7,351 nt of DNA, from positions 1 through 7,351 of the forward strand of contig JAEMPM010000018.1 in NCBI GenBank assembly GCA_022759285.1. Reading direction: 5' to 3'. The notes beneath the pieces were generated by a model that made no database searches, was not told the origin of the DNA, and saw only the letters and a program-made list of their open reading frames with translations. The stretch comes from Thermocrinis sp. (lineage in GTDB: Bacteria > Aquificota > Aquificia > Aquificales > Aquificaceae). The first letter of the stretch is position 1. Each line of letters begins with the position of its first letter. Position numbers and translations under genes: made by a program. Below are positions 1-6,324 of this stretch, piece after piece.

Positions 1-183
1 AAGAACAGGGAAGAGGAGGGCTACCTTCAGAACCTGCTGGACAATGGCAAGGATTCTAAAATCCTTCCCGTCTTCAGGGTTCCTTCCATTGGCCCCACAA
101 CGGGTATCCAGCAAACTCTGAAAGCTTTGCATAAAGAAAATCATATCACTTTCCGGAACTTTTCAATAGGTTTGTATTTTTAG
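1..183 (+). CDS. 3' end of an unrecognised upstream gene (partial)
   Basis: Frame 1 is open from the first base to a TAG at 181-183, giving about 60 C-terminal residues ending in IGLYF. The piece has a charged start (KNREEEGY) and a VPSIGPTTG segment that loosely resembles a helix-hairpin-helix turn. I do not recognise the family, and the fragment is too short to assign. The reading frame is chosen because it stays open while frame 2 stops near 120, and because the stop falls just before a promoter-like sequence. Genes next to sHdr clusters often serve lipoate assembly or sulfur transport, but nothing here shows that. It could also be a chance open stretch. Confidence 0.45.
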   Translation, partial: KNREEEGYLQNLLDNGKDSKILPVFRVPSIGPTTGIQQTLKALHKENHITFRNFSIGLYF

Positions 184-206
184 AACAGCCTCATATAATA
201 CTTGCA
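172..206 (+). promoter_or_regulatory. Candidate sigma70-type promoter for the tusA operon
   Basis: A perfect TATAAT lies at 194-199. A partial -35 TTGTAT (172-177) lies 16 bases upstream, matching TTGACA only in its TTG. A transcript would start near 206, leaving a leader of about 27 bases before the tusA ATG, which includes its strong ribosome site. The -35 region overlaps the end of the upstream open frame, so the upstream gene may be transcribed separately. The -10 match is convincing and the -35 is weak. Confidence 0.5.
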
Positions 207-232
207 AAAAACTTTCTATAGGAGGTGCAAAT

Positions 233-469
233 ATGGCTACAATAACTCCAGACAAAACCTTGGATGCATCTGGACTTAACTGTCCTCTTCCCGTGCTAAA
301 GACCAAAAAGGCATTGGAGGAGCTTCAATCCGGGCAGGTGTTGGAAATAATAACCACGGACCCCGGTGCAAAGGCAGATATACCCGCTTTCTGCAATAGA
401 ACAGGGCACCAGCTTTTGGAAGTGGTAGAGGAGGGTAACAAGATCATATTCTATGTGAGGAAAAAATAA
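233..469 (+). CDS. tusA: TusA-family sulfur carrier protein
   Basis: This 78-residue protein is a normal-length TusA (SirA-like) sulfur carrier of the cytoplasm. The hallmark CPxP motif is present as NCPLP, with the persulfide-carrying Cys17, in the context LDASGLNCPLPVLKTKKAL. The second conserved region GAKADIPAFC holds Cys54. TusA binds sulfane sulfur as a persulfide on the CPxP cysteine and hands it to partners. Next to DsrE and hdr genes its job is most likely feeding sulfur to the sHdr complex rather than tRNA thiolation; that is inferred from context. ATG is preceded by AGGAGGT (220-226) at good spacing. It is the first gene after the promoter and is followed 12 bases later by a DsrE3A-like gene. 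Confidence 0.95.
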   Translation: MATITPDKTLDASGLNCPLPVLKTKKALEELQSGQVLEIITTDPGAKADIPAFCNRTGHQLLEVVEEGNKIIFYVRKK

Positions 470-481
470 GGAGGGAGGACT

Positions 482-1012
482 ATGTCTGAAAAACTGGCCA
501 TAATAGTCACAAAAGGCACCCTTGATATGGCCTATCCGCCTTTGATCCTTGCCTCCACCGCCGCCTCCCTCGGAGTGGAAACCGCTATATTTTTCACCTT
601 TTATGGACTAAACATTATCCATAAGCAAAAAATGCACCAGCTAAAGATTACCCCCATCGGAAACCCAGCCATGCCTATAACCTTTCCCCCATCCATGCAA
701 AACTCTATAACTGACGTCATATCCTCCGTATTACCCGGACTTCCTCAAATAATGGGCATAATTCCGGGTATGACAGACCTTATGACTTACATGATGAAAA
801 AGACCATAAAAGAGCACGGTGTGGCAGATATTCCAGAGCTTTTAGAAGCCTGCAAGGAGGCAGATGTAAAGCTCATACCCTGCCAGATGACCATGGAGCT
901 CTTTGGCTACAAGTACGAAGACCTTATAGATGGTCTTGAGCCACCAGCTGGTGCAGCCACATTTTTTAACTACGTTTTGGACTCAGAAAAACCAATGATA
1001 GTATTTGTGTAA
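482..1012 (+). CDS. dsrE3A: DsrE3A-type sulfurtransferase (DsrE/F/H-like family)
   Basis: This 176-residue protein matches the DsrE3A group of the DsrE superfamily. It has an N-terminal beta strand (KLAIIVTKGTLDMAYPP), a hydrophobic segment ending FFTFYGL (about 36-42), a Met- and Pro-rich middle (about 58-106, including GNPAMP and PGMTDLMTYMMKK), and the signature LIPCQMTMELFGY near the C-terminus. Cys134 in that signature is the expected active cysteine, and Cys124 ten residues before it is the other conserved one. In sHdr and archaeal sulfur oxidisers, DsrE3A exchanges persulfide or thiosulfonate sulfur with TusA. The Met-rich stretch is usual for the group. The stop of tusA overlaps the ribosome site region GGAGGGAGG (470-478), so the two genes are surely co-transcribed. 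It is probably cytoplasmic and oligomeric; the hydrophobic parts need not be membrane segments. Confidence 0.88.
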   Translation: MSEKLAIIVTKGTLDMAYPPLILASTAASLGVETAIFFTFYGLNIIHKQKMHQLKITPIGNPAMPITFPPSMQNSITDVISSVLPGLPQIMGIIPGMTDLMTYMMKKTIKEHGVADIPELLEACKEADVKLIPCQMTMELFGYKYEDLIDGLEPPAGAATFFNYVLDSEKPMIVFV

Positions 1013-1023
1013 GGAGGTAGCAA

Positions 1024-1440
1024 ATGGCTTATGAAAAGGTACTTTTCTACGTCTTTACCGTACCATTTTTTGTTAGGGCAGAGCCAGCCACTGGAGAGCT
1101 CATTAACCCTCAAGCGAGTGTTCCTTTTTTCCTGGCAACTGCCGCCGCCAGCATGGACTACGAGGTGGAGATGGTCATAACTTCCGAGGCTGGATTTCTG
1201 CTAATGAGGGATAACGCCAAAAAGGTAAAGGTAAGACCTGGTGTAGAACAAACCGTCTATGACTTTATAAAGATGGCAAAGGATGCTGGTGTGAAGATCT
1301 ACCTTTGCGTGCTTTCTTTGGACCTTACAGAGGAGTATAAGAAAGAGGATGTGAACCCCGAACTGTGCGACGGTATTATAGGTGGTGCAACCTTATTGAA
1401 CAAGCTAATGAGTGGTGAGTATGCAGTCATTACCCTTTAA
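1024..1440 (+). CDS. dsrE3B: Second DsrE-family protein, possibly DsrE3B
   Basis: A 138-residue protein with a DsrE-like pattern: N-terminal strand (KVLFYVFTVPFF), a small-residue helix (FFLATAAASMDY), a strand (EVEMVIT), then KIYLCVLSLDL with Cys95 at the position of the usual DsrE active cysteine. The segment ELCDGIIGGATLLNKL (Cys115) resembles the C-terminal DsrE region that closes the fold. It is shorter than the preceding protein and lacks its Met-rich middle, so it is a paralogue rather than a duplicate. Some sHdr loci carry a second DsrE called DsrE3B; that name is my best guess and the subgroup is not certain. It starts 11 bases after the upstream stop, with GGAGGT at 1013-1018. It ends before a 124-base spacer that separates the carrier genes from the hdr genes. 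Confidence 0.72.
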   Translation: MAYEKVLFYVFTVPFFVRAEPATGELINPQASVPFFLATAAASMDYEVEMVITSEAGFLLMRDNAKKVKVRPGVEQTVYDFIKMAKDAGVKIYLCVLSLDLTEEYKKEDVNPELCDGIIGGATLLNKLMSGEYAVITL

Positions 1441-1458
1441 CTCCTCCCCTTTTTCCCA

Positions 1459-1500
1459 CCTCTATAGGACTATCCTTGTATGCTTATAACTTATAAGAGG
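1459..1500 (+). repeat. Perfect inverted repeat and overlapping long hairpin in the dsrE-hdrC1 spacer
   Basis: CTTATAA (1483-1489), one base, then TTATAAG (1491-1497) forms a perfect 7-bp inverted repeat. An alternative pairing joins CCTCTATAGG (1459-1468) to 1490-1500 as ten pairs (one G-T) with a single bulged A and a 21-base loop. The two structures share 1490-1497, so they exclude one another. The site lies 68 bases upstream of the shdrC1 ATG and directly after a pyrimidine-rich run (1441-1462). It could be an operator at an internal promoter or an RNA structure. No T-run follows it, so it does not look like an intrinsic terminator. Confidence 0.45.
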
Positions 1501-1551
1501 AATTTAATTGCTTTTTCTGAGAAAGCTTATATGTTTATGCTTATTAATTGC

Positions 1552-1558
1552 AGGAGGT
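1552..1558 (+). promoter_or_regulatory. Ribosome binding site that fixes the shdrC1 start
   Basis: AGGAGGT sits six bases before the ATG at 1565, the same arrangement seen before shdrB1, shdrA, shdrC2 and shdrB2. It decides against the in-frame TTG at 1508, which has no such site before it. Confidence 0.9.
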
Positions 1559-1564
1559 AATACA

Positions 1565-2293
1565 ATGGATGAACACAATTATGGATACAACCTGTCTATC
1601 TCCGAGAAAACCAAGATGGTCCCTTGGGAAGAGAAGGTCAGGGTTGTGGAAGAGGTAAAATCAGATTTTAGGTTCAAGGAATACCTCTTTGGCTGCCTCA
1701 ACTGCGGTGTTTGTACTGCGTCTTGCCCATCCAACAAGTTCTTTGATTTCTCCCCCAGAGAGATTGTCCAGAGGTTCTTAGAGAATGATGTGGAAGTCCT
1801 TTATGATATGATGCACGAATACATCTGGGCGTGTTCCCAATGTTTTACCTGTTGGATCAGGTGTCCTTTTGGGAATAATCCAGGCGGGCTTGTGGCAATA
1901 ATGAGAGAAGTGGCTGTTCGCAACGCCTTTGAGGCAACAAAGGAGCTTTTAAAACCTTACGGAAGGGTTCTACTAAAGGTTATGACCACCGGAAACCAGC
2001 TATCTGCCGACATGCTACAGCCTGACCTCTTCCCTGACTGGGGTCCCAAGATGGCGGACATCATGGAAGACCTTAAGGCAAAAAGGCTTGCCATTCCCTT
2101 CGATATAGGTAAGTCTGTAAAGACCGCGTGGGAAGTATCCTTGGAAACCATCATAGAGCTGTACACCATCTGGAGAGAAACAGGCATATTTGAGATGTTA
2201 GAGAAGTTGGACCCAAACCTCTACAACGTCATAATGGACATTGTAGAGGAAAACGAAGAGAGGTATCAAAAGCTCTATGAGGGGGAAGAATGA
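1565..2293 (+). CDS. shdrC1: sHdr complex iron-sulfur subunit HdrC1
   Basis: A 242-residue HdrC-like protein with two classical [4Fe-4S] motifs: C44-LN-C47-GV-C50-TAS-C54-P and C90-SQ-C93-FT-C96-WIR-C100-P. In heterodisulfide reductases, HdrC relays electrons between the FAD subunit HdrA and the HdrB active site. Here it is one of two HdrC paralogues of the cytoplasmic sHdr complex. After the ferredoxin-like part (about 35-125) comes a helical C-terminal region of roughly 115 residues with no cysteines, longer than in compact HdrC proteins. The frame can be extended upstream to a TTG at 1508, which would add a hydrophobic signal-like peptide, but the ATG with AGGAGGT is preferred because cofactor-binding Hdr subunits are cytoplasmic. 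It is the first gene of the catalytic module, 47 bases before shdrB1. Confidence 0.93.
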   Translation: MDEHNYGYNLSISEKTKMVPWEEKVRVVEEVKSDFRFKEYLFGCLNCGVCTASCPSNKFFDFSPREIVQRFLENDVEVLYDMMHEYIWACSQCFTCWIRCPFGNNPGGLVAIMREVAVRNAFEATKELLKPYGRVLLKVMTTGNQLSADMLQPDLFPDWGPKMADIMEDLKAKRLAIPFDIGKSVKTAWEVSLETIIELYTIWRETGIFEMLEKLDPNLYNVIMDIVEENEERYQKLYEGEE

Positions 2294-2340
2294 GCTTACA
2301 AAAGGGGTTGAAGTCAGAAAAAACTTAGGGAGGTACCAGT

Positions 2341-3705
2341 ATGGCACACGCCGAGCTAGAGTCTAAATGGGGCTACGTTAGCCCAGGAGGTATTCTCAGA
2401 TACCCTGAAGAACCACCTTTCCCAGTGAAGGAGTATGACGCTCACTATGACCATATCTTCGAGATGATGGAAGAACTGGAGGCTAAGGGCGAGATCCTCA
2501 TACACAGGATCACAGAGGAGTATCAGCCTATACCCGTCTACACAAGGACTGGAAGGATAAAGCTGATCCCCACCAACAAGCTTTGGCACCACAAATCCTG
2601 CGGACAGTGTGGAAACATACCTGGATATCCTGCCTCTATATTCTGGTTTATGAACAAGTTTGGTCTTGATTACCTTAACGAGCCGCACCAAACCTCCTGC
2701 ACTGCGTGGAATTACTATGGTTTTGGAATTTCCAATCCCGTAGCCTTGGCGACAATTTGGCTCAGAAACATGCACCAGGCTTGGAAAACTGGATACTATC
2801 CATTAATTCACTGCGGAACATCCTTTGGCTCTTACAAGGAAATTAGGAGACAGCTCATAATGAACAAAGAGCTCAGGGATGCGGTAAAGCCCATTCTCAA
2901 AAAGCTTGGAAGGCTAACAGAAGATGGAAGGATCGTTATACCCCAAGAGATAGTTCACTACTCCGAGTGGGTCCACGCCATGAGATACAGGATCAAAGAG
3001 CTTTACGAAAAGGAAGGCAAAGCAAAGAAAATAGATGTCTCTAATGTTAAGGTTGCCATACACAACGCCAGCCATACCTACAAGATGATCGCTGACGACT
3101 ATCCCTACGATCCAGAGGTTTATAACGGACAAAGACCTGCCGCATCCACCGCAGTTATAAAGGCGCTGGGTGCCCAGGTGGTAGATTACTCCACATGGTA
3201 TGACTGCTGTGGCTTTGGCTTTAGGCACATTCTAACCGAAAGGGAATTCACCAGGTCTATGGCTATCCAAAGAAAGCTCAAAGTGATCGCAGAGGAAGTA
3301 AAGGCAGATGTAATCATTACCCACGACACAGGATGCACCACCACCCTTGAAAAGAGCCAGTGGATCGGAAAGGCACACGGCATGTATTACCCTGTGGCGG
3401 TGATGCCCGATGTGATGTTTGCTGCACTCGCCTGCGGAGCTCACCCATTCAAGGTTGTTCAACTCTACTGGAACTTCTCCCACTATGAACCACTTCTTGA
3501 GAAGATGGGTATCACCAACTGGAGAGAGCTCAAGAAGGAATGGGAAGACGCTGTTAAATACATTTCCGAGCTTGAAAAGGCTGGCAAGTATGACGAGCTT
3601 ATGGAATTCTTCAAGGAATACGACCTCTATGAACCCTACAGCAAAACCTCCACAGGAAAACCTAGGGCATCTGCTACTGCCGATATACCGCTGTTTGAGT
3701 CTTAA
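2341..3705 (+). CDS. shdrB1: sHdr complex subunit HdrB1, with degenerate CCG cluster motifs
   Basis: A 454-residue HdrB-like protein, longer than the roughly 300 residues of typical HdrB because of an extra N-terminus (about 80 residues) and a C-terminal tail. HdrB proteins hold non-cubane [4Fe-4S] clusters in two CCG domains, each needing C, CC and CxxC. Here domain 1 shows C87/C90 (SCGQCG), S119-C120 instead of CC, and C158-GTS instead of CxxC. Domain 2 shows HNASHTY with no first cysteine, an intact C289-C290-G, and D329-TG-C332 instead of CxxC. Alignment was done by eye against shdrB2 in this window. The subunit is the presumed partner of HdrC1 in sulfur oxidation. GGGAGGT at 2328-2334 precedes the ATG by six bases. 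The gap to shdrA is 53 bases. Confidence 0.9.
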   Translation: MAHAELESKWGYVSPGGILRYPEEPPFPVKEYDAHYDHIFEMMEELEAKGEILIHRITEEYQPIPVYTRTGRIKLIPTNKLWHHKSCGQCGNIPGYPASIFWFMNKFGLDYLNEPHQTSCTAWNYYGFGISNPVALATIWLRNMHQAWKTGYYPLIHCGTSFGSYKEIRRQLIMNKELRDAVKPILKKLGRLTEDGRIVIPQEIVHYSEWVHAMRYRIKELYEKEGKAKKIDVSNVKVAIHNASHTYKMIADDYPYDPEVYNGQRPAASTAVIKALGAQVVDYSTWYDCCGFGFRHILTEREFTRSMAIQRKLKVIAEEVKADVIITHDTGCTTTLEKSQWIGKAHGMYYPVAVMPDVMFAALACGAHPFKVVQLYWNFSHYEPLLEKMGITNWRELKKEWEDAVKYISELEKAGKYDELMEFFKEYDLYEPYSKTSTGKPRASATADIPLFES

Positions 3706-3758
3706 GCTTTTGAGGGAGCTTTTGCCCCTTTAATAAACACTTTACAGGAGGTTTTGTT

Positions 3759-4817
3759 ATGGCAAAGAGTGTACTGGTAATTGGTGGAGGGCCTGCCGGT
3801 CTGGGAGCGGCAAGGATCCTTGGAAGGCTAGGCGTCCCAACTATCCTGGTGGAAAAGGAAGACAGGTTAGGTGGGAGCCCTGTTCTGAACAGCTATTACA
3901 CCCTCATACCAAGAAAGTTAAAGCCGGAGCAGGTGCTCGGTCCTTACATTAAGGAAGTGGAAAGCAATCCCAACGTGCAGGTTAAATTAAAGACGGAACT
4001 TGTTGCCTGTAAAGGGGAGCCCGGAAGTTACAAGGTTACCCTCTCAAACGGTGAAACCCACGAGGTGGGTGCTATAGTGGTTGCCACGGGCTTTGAGCAC
4101 TTTGATCCAAGGAGAAAGGGAGAGCTAGGTTATGGGTTGTATCCAGACGTTATCACCAACCTGGAGCTTGAACAGATGTTTTCCAAGGAAGGAAGGCTTT
4201 ACAGACCTTCTAACGGGCAACTACCCAAGAGGGTAGCCTTTGTTTTCTGTGTAGGTTCTCGGGACAGACAACTGGGTGTAACAAATGTGCACTGCTGCAG
4301 ATATGGTTGTGCTCTGTCCGGTCTGCAGGCTATGGAGATAAAACAGCGCTATCCCGATGTGGATGTTTTCTGTTATTACATAGATGTTAGAACCTACGGA
4401 ACTTGGGAGTATCCCTTCTATTGGGCACCCCAAGAGCAGTATGGCGTAAGGTACATAAGGGGTAGGATAGCGGAGATAACCTACAGCCCTGCAGACGGTA
4501 GGCTGAGGGTAAAGCACGAAGACACTATCGTCCAAAGACCTGCCGAGGTGCCTATGGACTTGGTGGTCCTTGTGCTTGGTATGGAACCATCCGCAGGTAC
4601 AAAAAAGGTAGCTAAAATACTAGGACTTGCCCAGGACCCAAACAGCAAGTTCTTAATTCCATCCGAAGAATCTGGTTCTAACATCGTCTCCAACAAACCC
4701 GGTATATTCATAGCGGGGGCTTGCAAAGGACCAATAGACATAGAGTCCTCCCTCTCCGAAGGTGAAGCGGCAGGTGCAGAAGCTGCAGTCTTCGTGGGTG
4801 CAAAGGTAACGGTATGA
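3759..4817 (+). CDS. shdrA: sHdr complex FAD subunit HdrA, short form
   Basis: A 352-residue flavoprotein. It begins with a Rossmann FAD-binding motif VLVIGGGPAGLGAA (GGGPAG at residues 9-14), followed by the acidic end of the second strand (VEKEDRLGG). AIVVATGFEHFDP (105-117) and the C-terminal GIFIAGACKGPIDI (315-328) are the usual HdrA FAD contacts. The cluster region reads C164-VGSRD, then C179-C180-RYG-C184, the HdrA signature for one [4Fe-4S] site. Methanogen HdrA is nearly twice as long, with extra ferredoxin domains for electron bifurcation; none is present here, so this is the sHdr type. Its ribosome site is AGGAGGT (3746-3752). Its stop overlaps the next start as ATGA, which suggests coupled translation with shdrH. 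Confidence 0.94.
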   Translation: MAKSVLVIGGGPAGLGAARILGRLGVPTILVEKEDRLGGSPVLNSYYTLIPRKLKPEQVLGPYIKEVESNPNVQVKLKTELVACKGEPGSYKVTLSNGETHEVGAIVVATGFEHFDPRRKGELGYGLYPDVITNLELEQMFSKEGRLYRPSNGQLPKRVAFVFCVGSRDRQLGVTNVHCCRYGCALSGLQAMEIKQRYPDVDVFCYYIDVRTYGTWEYPFYWAPQEQYGVRYIRGRIAEITYSPADGRLRVKHEDTIVQRPAEVPMDLVVLVLGMEPSAGTKKVAKILGLAQDPNSKFLIPSEESGSNIVSNKPGIFIAGACKGPIDIESSLSEGEAAGAEAAVFVGAKVTV

Positions 4818-5551
4818 AGAAACTGGCGGTTTTAGACGACTTTTTGGTTAGGGATTATCTCATAAAGATCCTCGGAGAGGGTGAAGAGTTCGTCCAAGAG
4901 TTTTACAAGGACCTCCTTGCCAAGTCCCTCCTTTTCCAGAAGAGCTTGAGCAAGGAAAACCTTGCGTCTTTAAGCAAGGAAGATCTGGACAGCATTTTGG
5001 AAAAGGTATTCTCTGTAAGGAGAAAGAGACAGAGGCTCATAGAAGAGACGGACGTGGAAAATCTAAAAAGGGCTATAAGCGATCTACTTTATGGAAAGGC
5101 TAAAAGCTGGGAAGAAAGGGTGGAGAATTTTGTAAAGTCCATAAAGGGTGTAGATAGAAAAGCAGCAAGGGACTTGGCGGCTGAGCTTTTGCACTTTACG
5201 TTTCCAGAAGAGTATGTGCTGTGGACCAGCTGGATATGGGACCCCGAAAGCGAAAGCGGAGCAGTGGTCTTCCTCAAGGAAGAGCCTCCAAAGAGGCATA
5301 TGTACGGAGAAACTTATGAGGAGTTTGAACAGATCTACAAACAGGTACAAGAAAAGCTCCTTGATCTTGGTGTAAAGGTAAAGGGCTATCTTTTTGTAGA
5401 TATCTTCCTTGCTATGATATACGCCATTTATGTGGATTACATGATGCTATCCACCATGCATAGCGCCAAGGGGTTTTTCCCACCAGCTGGTGTCATAGCA
5501 AGGAGACTTTTAGGTATTCAAAGACCACAAGACATTAAATTGGAGGTTTAG
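4814..5551 (+). CDS. shdrH: Conserved sHdr-cluster protein of unknown function (sHdrH / Hyp)
   Basis: This 245-residue protein occupies the position between hdrA and hdrC2 where sHdr loci carry a conserved protein of unknown function, reported as a component of the purified Aquifex complex. It contains no cysteine, so it cannot bind a thiolate-ligated Fe-S cluster or carry persulfide. Residues 1-120 look helical and highly charged (RRKRQR at 69-74). A Trp-rich motif LHFTFPEEYVLWTSWIWDP (126-144) follows. Residues 191-212 form a strongly hydrophobic stretch interrupted by Asp196 and Asp208, either a buried helix or a membrane-contacting one. The protein ends FFPPAGVIARRLLGI and a short tail. 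Its ATG overlaps the shdrA stop, and the ribosome site of shdrC2 lies within its last codons. A structural or assembly role is inference. Confidence 0.85.
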   Translation: MKKLAVLDDFLVRDYLIKILGEGEEFVQEFYKDLLAKSLLFQKSLSKENLASLSKEDLDSILEKVFSVRRKRQRLIEETDVENLKRAISDLLYGKAKSWEERVENFVKSIKGVDRKAARDLAAELLHFTFPEEYVLWTSWIWDPESESGAVVFLKEEPPKRHMYGETYEEFEQIYKQVQEKLLDLGVKVKGYLFVDIFLAMIYAIYVDYMMLSTMHSAKGFFPPAGVIARRLLGIQRPQDIKLEV

Positions 5552-5553
5552 CC

Positions 5554-6312
5554 ATGGCAATACACGAAAGAAGCTTAGTAGAGCCAGAAAGAATTGTAAG
5601 AAAGGAAAAGTTAGTTATTGACGGGGTGGATGTATCAGGAGACTGGAACCTGATCATCCTTCCTCGTGTGATAAACGATTATGACCTGGACTTTGCCAAG
5701 GAGATAATAAACTCCCCAGACGGAAAGACCATAACCCAATGCTATCAGTGCTCATACTGTACCGCTTCTTGTCCGGTGCACAACTATTGGGATGAGCGAT
5801 TCAACCCAAGGTACTTTATATACTTGGCAATGCTTGGGCTTATTGATGAGCTTCAAAAACGTGCGGATGTAATGTGGAGATGCGTGTCCTGCCATAAATG
5901 CACCCACAGATGTCCAAAGGGTGTCCTGGTGGAAGAGGTACTAAAGGTAATCCTCAGAACTATGGTAAAAAAGGGTCTCATAGACGAGTATCCTTCCAAG
6001 AAGTTTGACAAATTCTTTACTGAATCGGTTCTTGAGTATGGAAGGATAGAGGATGGAGAGCTGCTCTTTGGTTGGATTGAAAAGCGGGGATATAATGTGG
6101 TAAAGGACCCCATTCTGAGAAAGCCCATACCTTTCCTCGGAGAAACACCCGAGTGGCTAAAGCAGTTGGTAATGAAACCCATAAAGTCCATGAACATTAG
6201 CTTTTTAGCCCTGAAGACCAAGCACATGCTCTTCCATCCAAAGACCAAGAGTTGGAACAGATTCAAGCAAGTTCTAAGAAAAGTTATGCAAGAAGAAGGA
6301 GCAATAACTTAA
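5554..6312 (+). CDS. shdrC2: sHdr complex iron-sulfur subunit HdrC2
   Basis: A 252-residue second HdrC paralogue with two complete [4Fe-4S] motifs: C63-YQ-C66-SY-C69-TAS-C73-P and C110-VS-C113-HK-C116-THR-C120-P. The spacing between the two motifs (36 residues) is close to that of HdrC1 (35), so both proteins share the same ferredoxin-like core. The N-terminal extension of about 60 residues is longer than in HdrC1. The C-terminal 130 residues are basic and helical with no cysteines. It presumably passes electrons between HdrB2 and the flavin subunit. ATG is preceded by GGAGGT (5542-5547), which lies inside the end of shdrH, and only two bases separate the genes. It is followed by shdrB2 after 12 bases, matching the paired C2B2 order of sHdr loci. 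Confidence 0.94.
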   Translation: MAIHERSLVEPERIVRKEKLVIDGVDVSGDWNLIILPRVINDYDLDFAKEIINSPDGKTITQCYQCSYCTASCPVHNYWDERFNPRYFIYLAMLGLIDELQKRADVMWRCVSCHKCTHRCPKGVLVEEVLKVILRTMVKKGLIDEYPSKKFDKFFTESVLEYGRIEDGELLFGWIEKRGYNVVKDPILRKPIPFLGETPEWLKQLVMKPIKSMNISFLALKTKHMLFHPKTKSWNRFKQVLRKVMQEEGAIT

Positions 6313-6324
6313 GGAGGTATAAGG

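Noticed and set aside
1508..1564. In-frame TTG extension of shdrC1 giving a hydrophobic signal-like peptide (MLFLRKLICLCLLIAGG)
   Set aside because: No ribosome site precedes the TTG, AGGAGGT sits ideally before the ATG at 1565, and HdrC subunits with these clusters work in the cytoplasm. The apparent signal is translated spacer.
2356..2775. 139-codon open frame on the - strand inside shdrB1
   Set aside because: It lies wholly within a well-supported gene, and its translation shows no recognisable domain. The same applies to the other antisense frames over shdrB1, shdrA and shdrB2.
3704..3730. Short repeats (AGCTTTTG twice) and a small AAGCT/AGCTT stem between shdrB1 and shdrA as a terminator
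   Set aside because: The stem is only five pairs with no following T-run, and shdrA continues the same operon.
3419..3733. 104-codon + strand frame overlapping the end of shdrB1
   Set aside because: It is an out-of-frame shadow of shdrB1 with low-complexity Ser/Leu-rich translation and no ribosome site of its own.
3759..4817. Electron-bifurcating HdrA of methanogen type
   Set aside because: The protein is too short and lacks the ferredoxin domains, and no hydrogenase or formate dehydrogenase partner genes are nearby.
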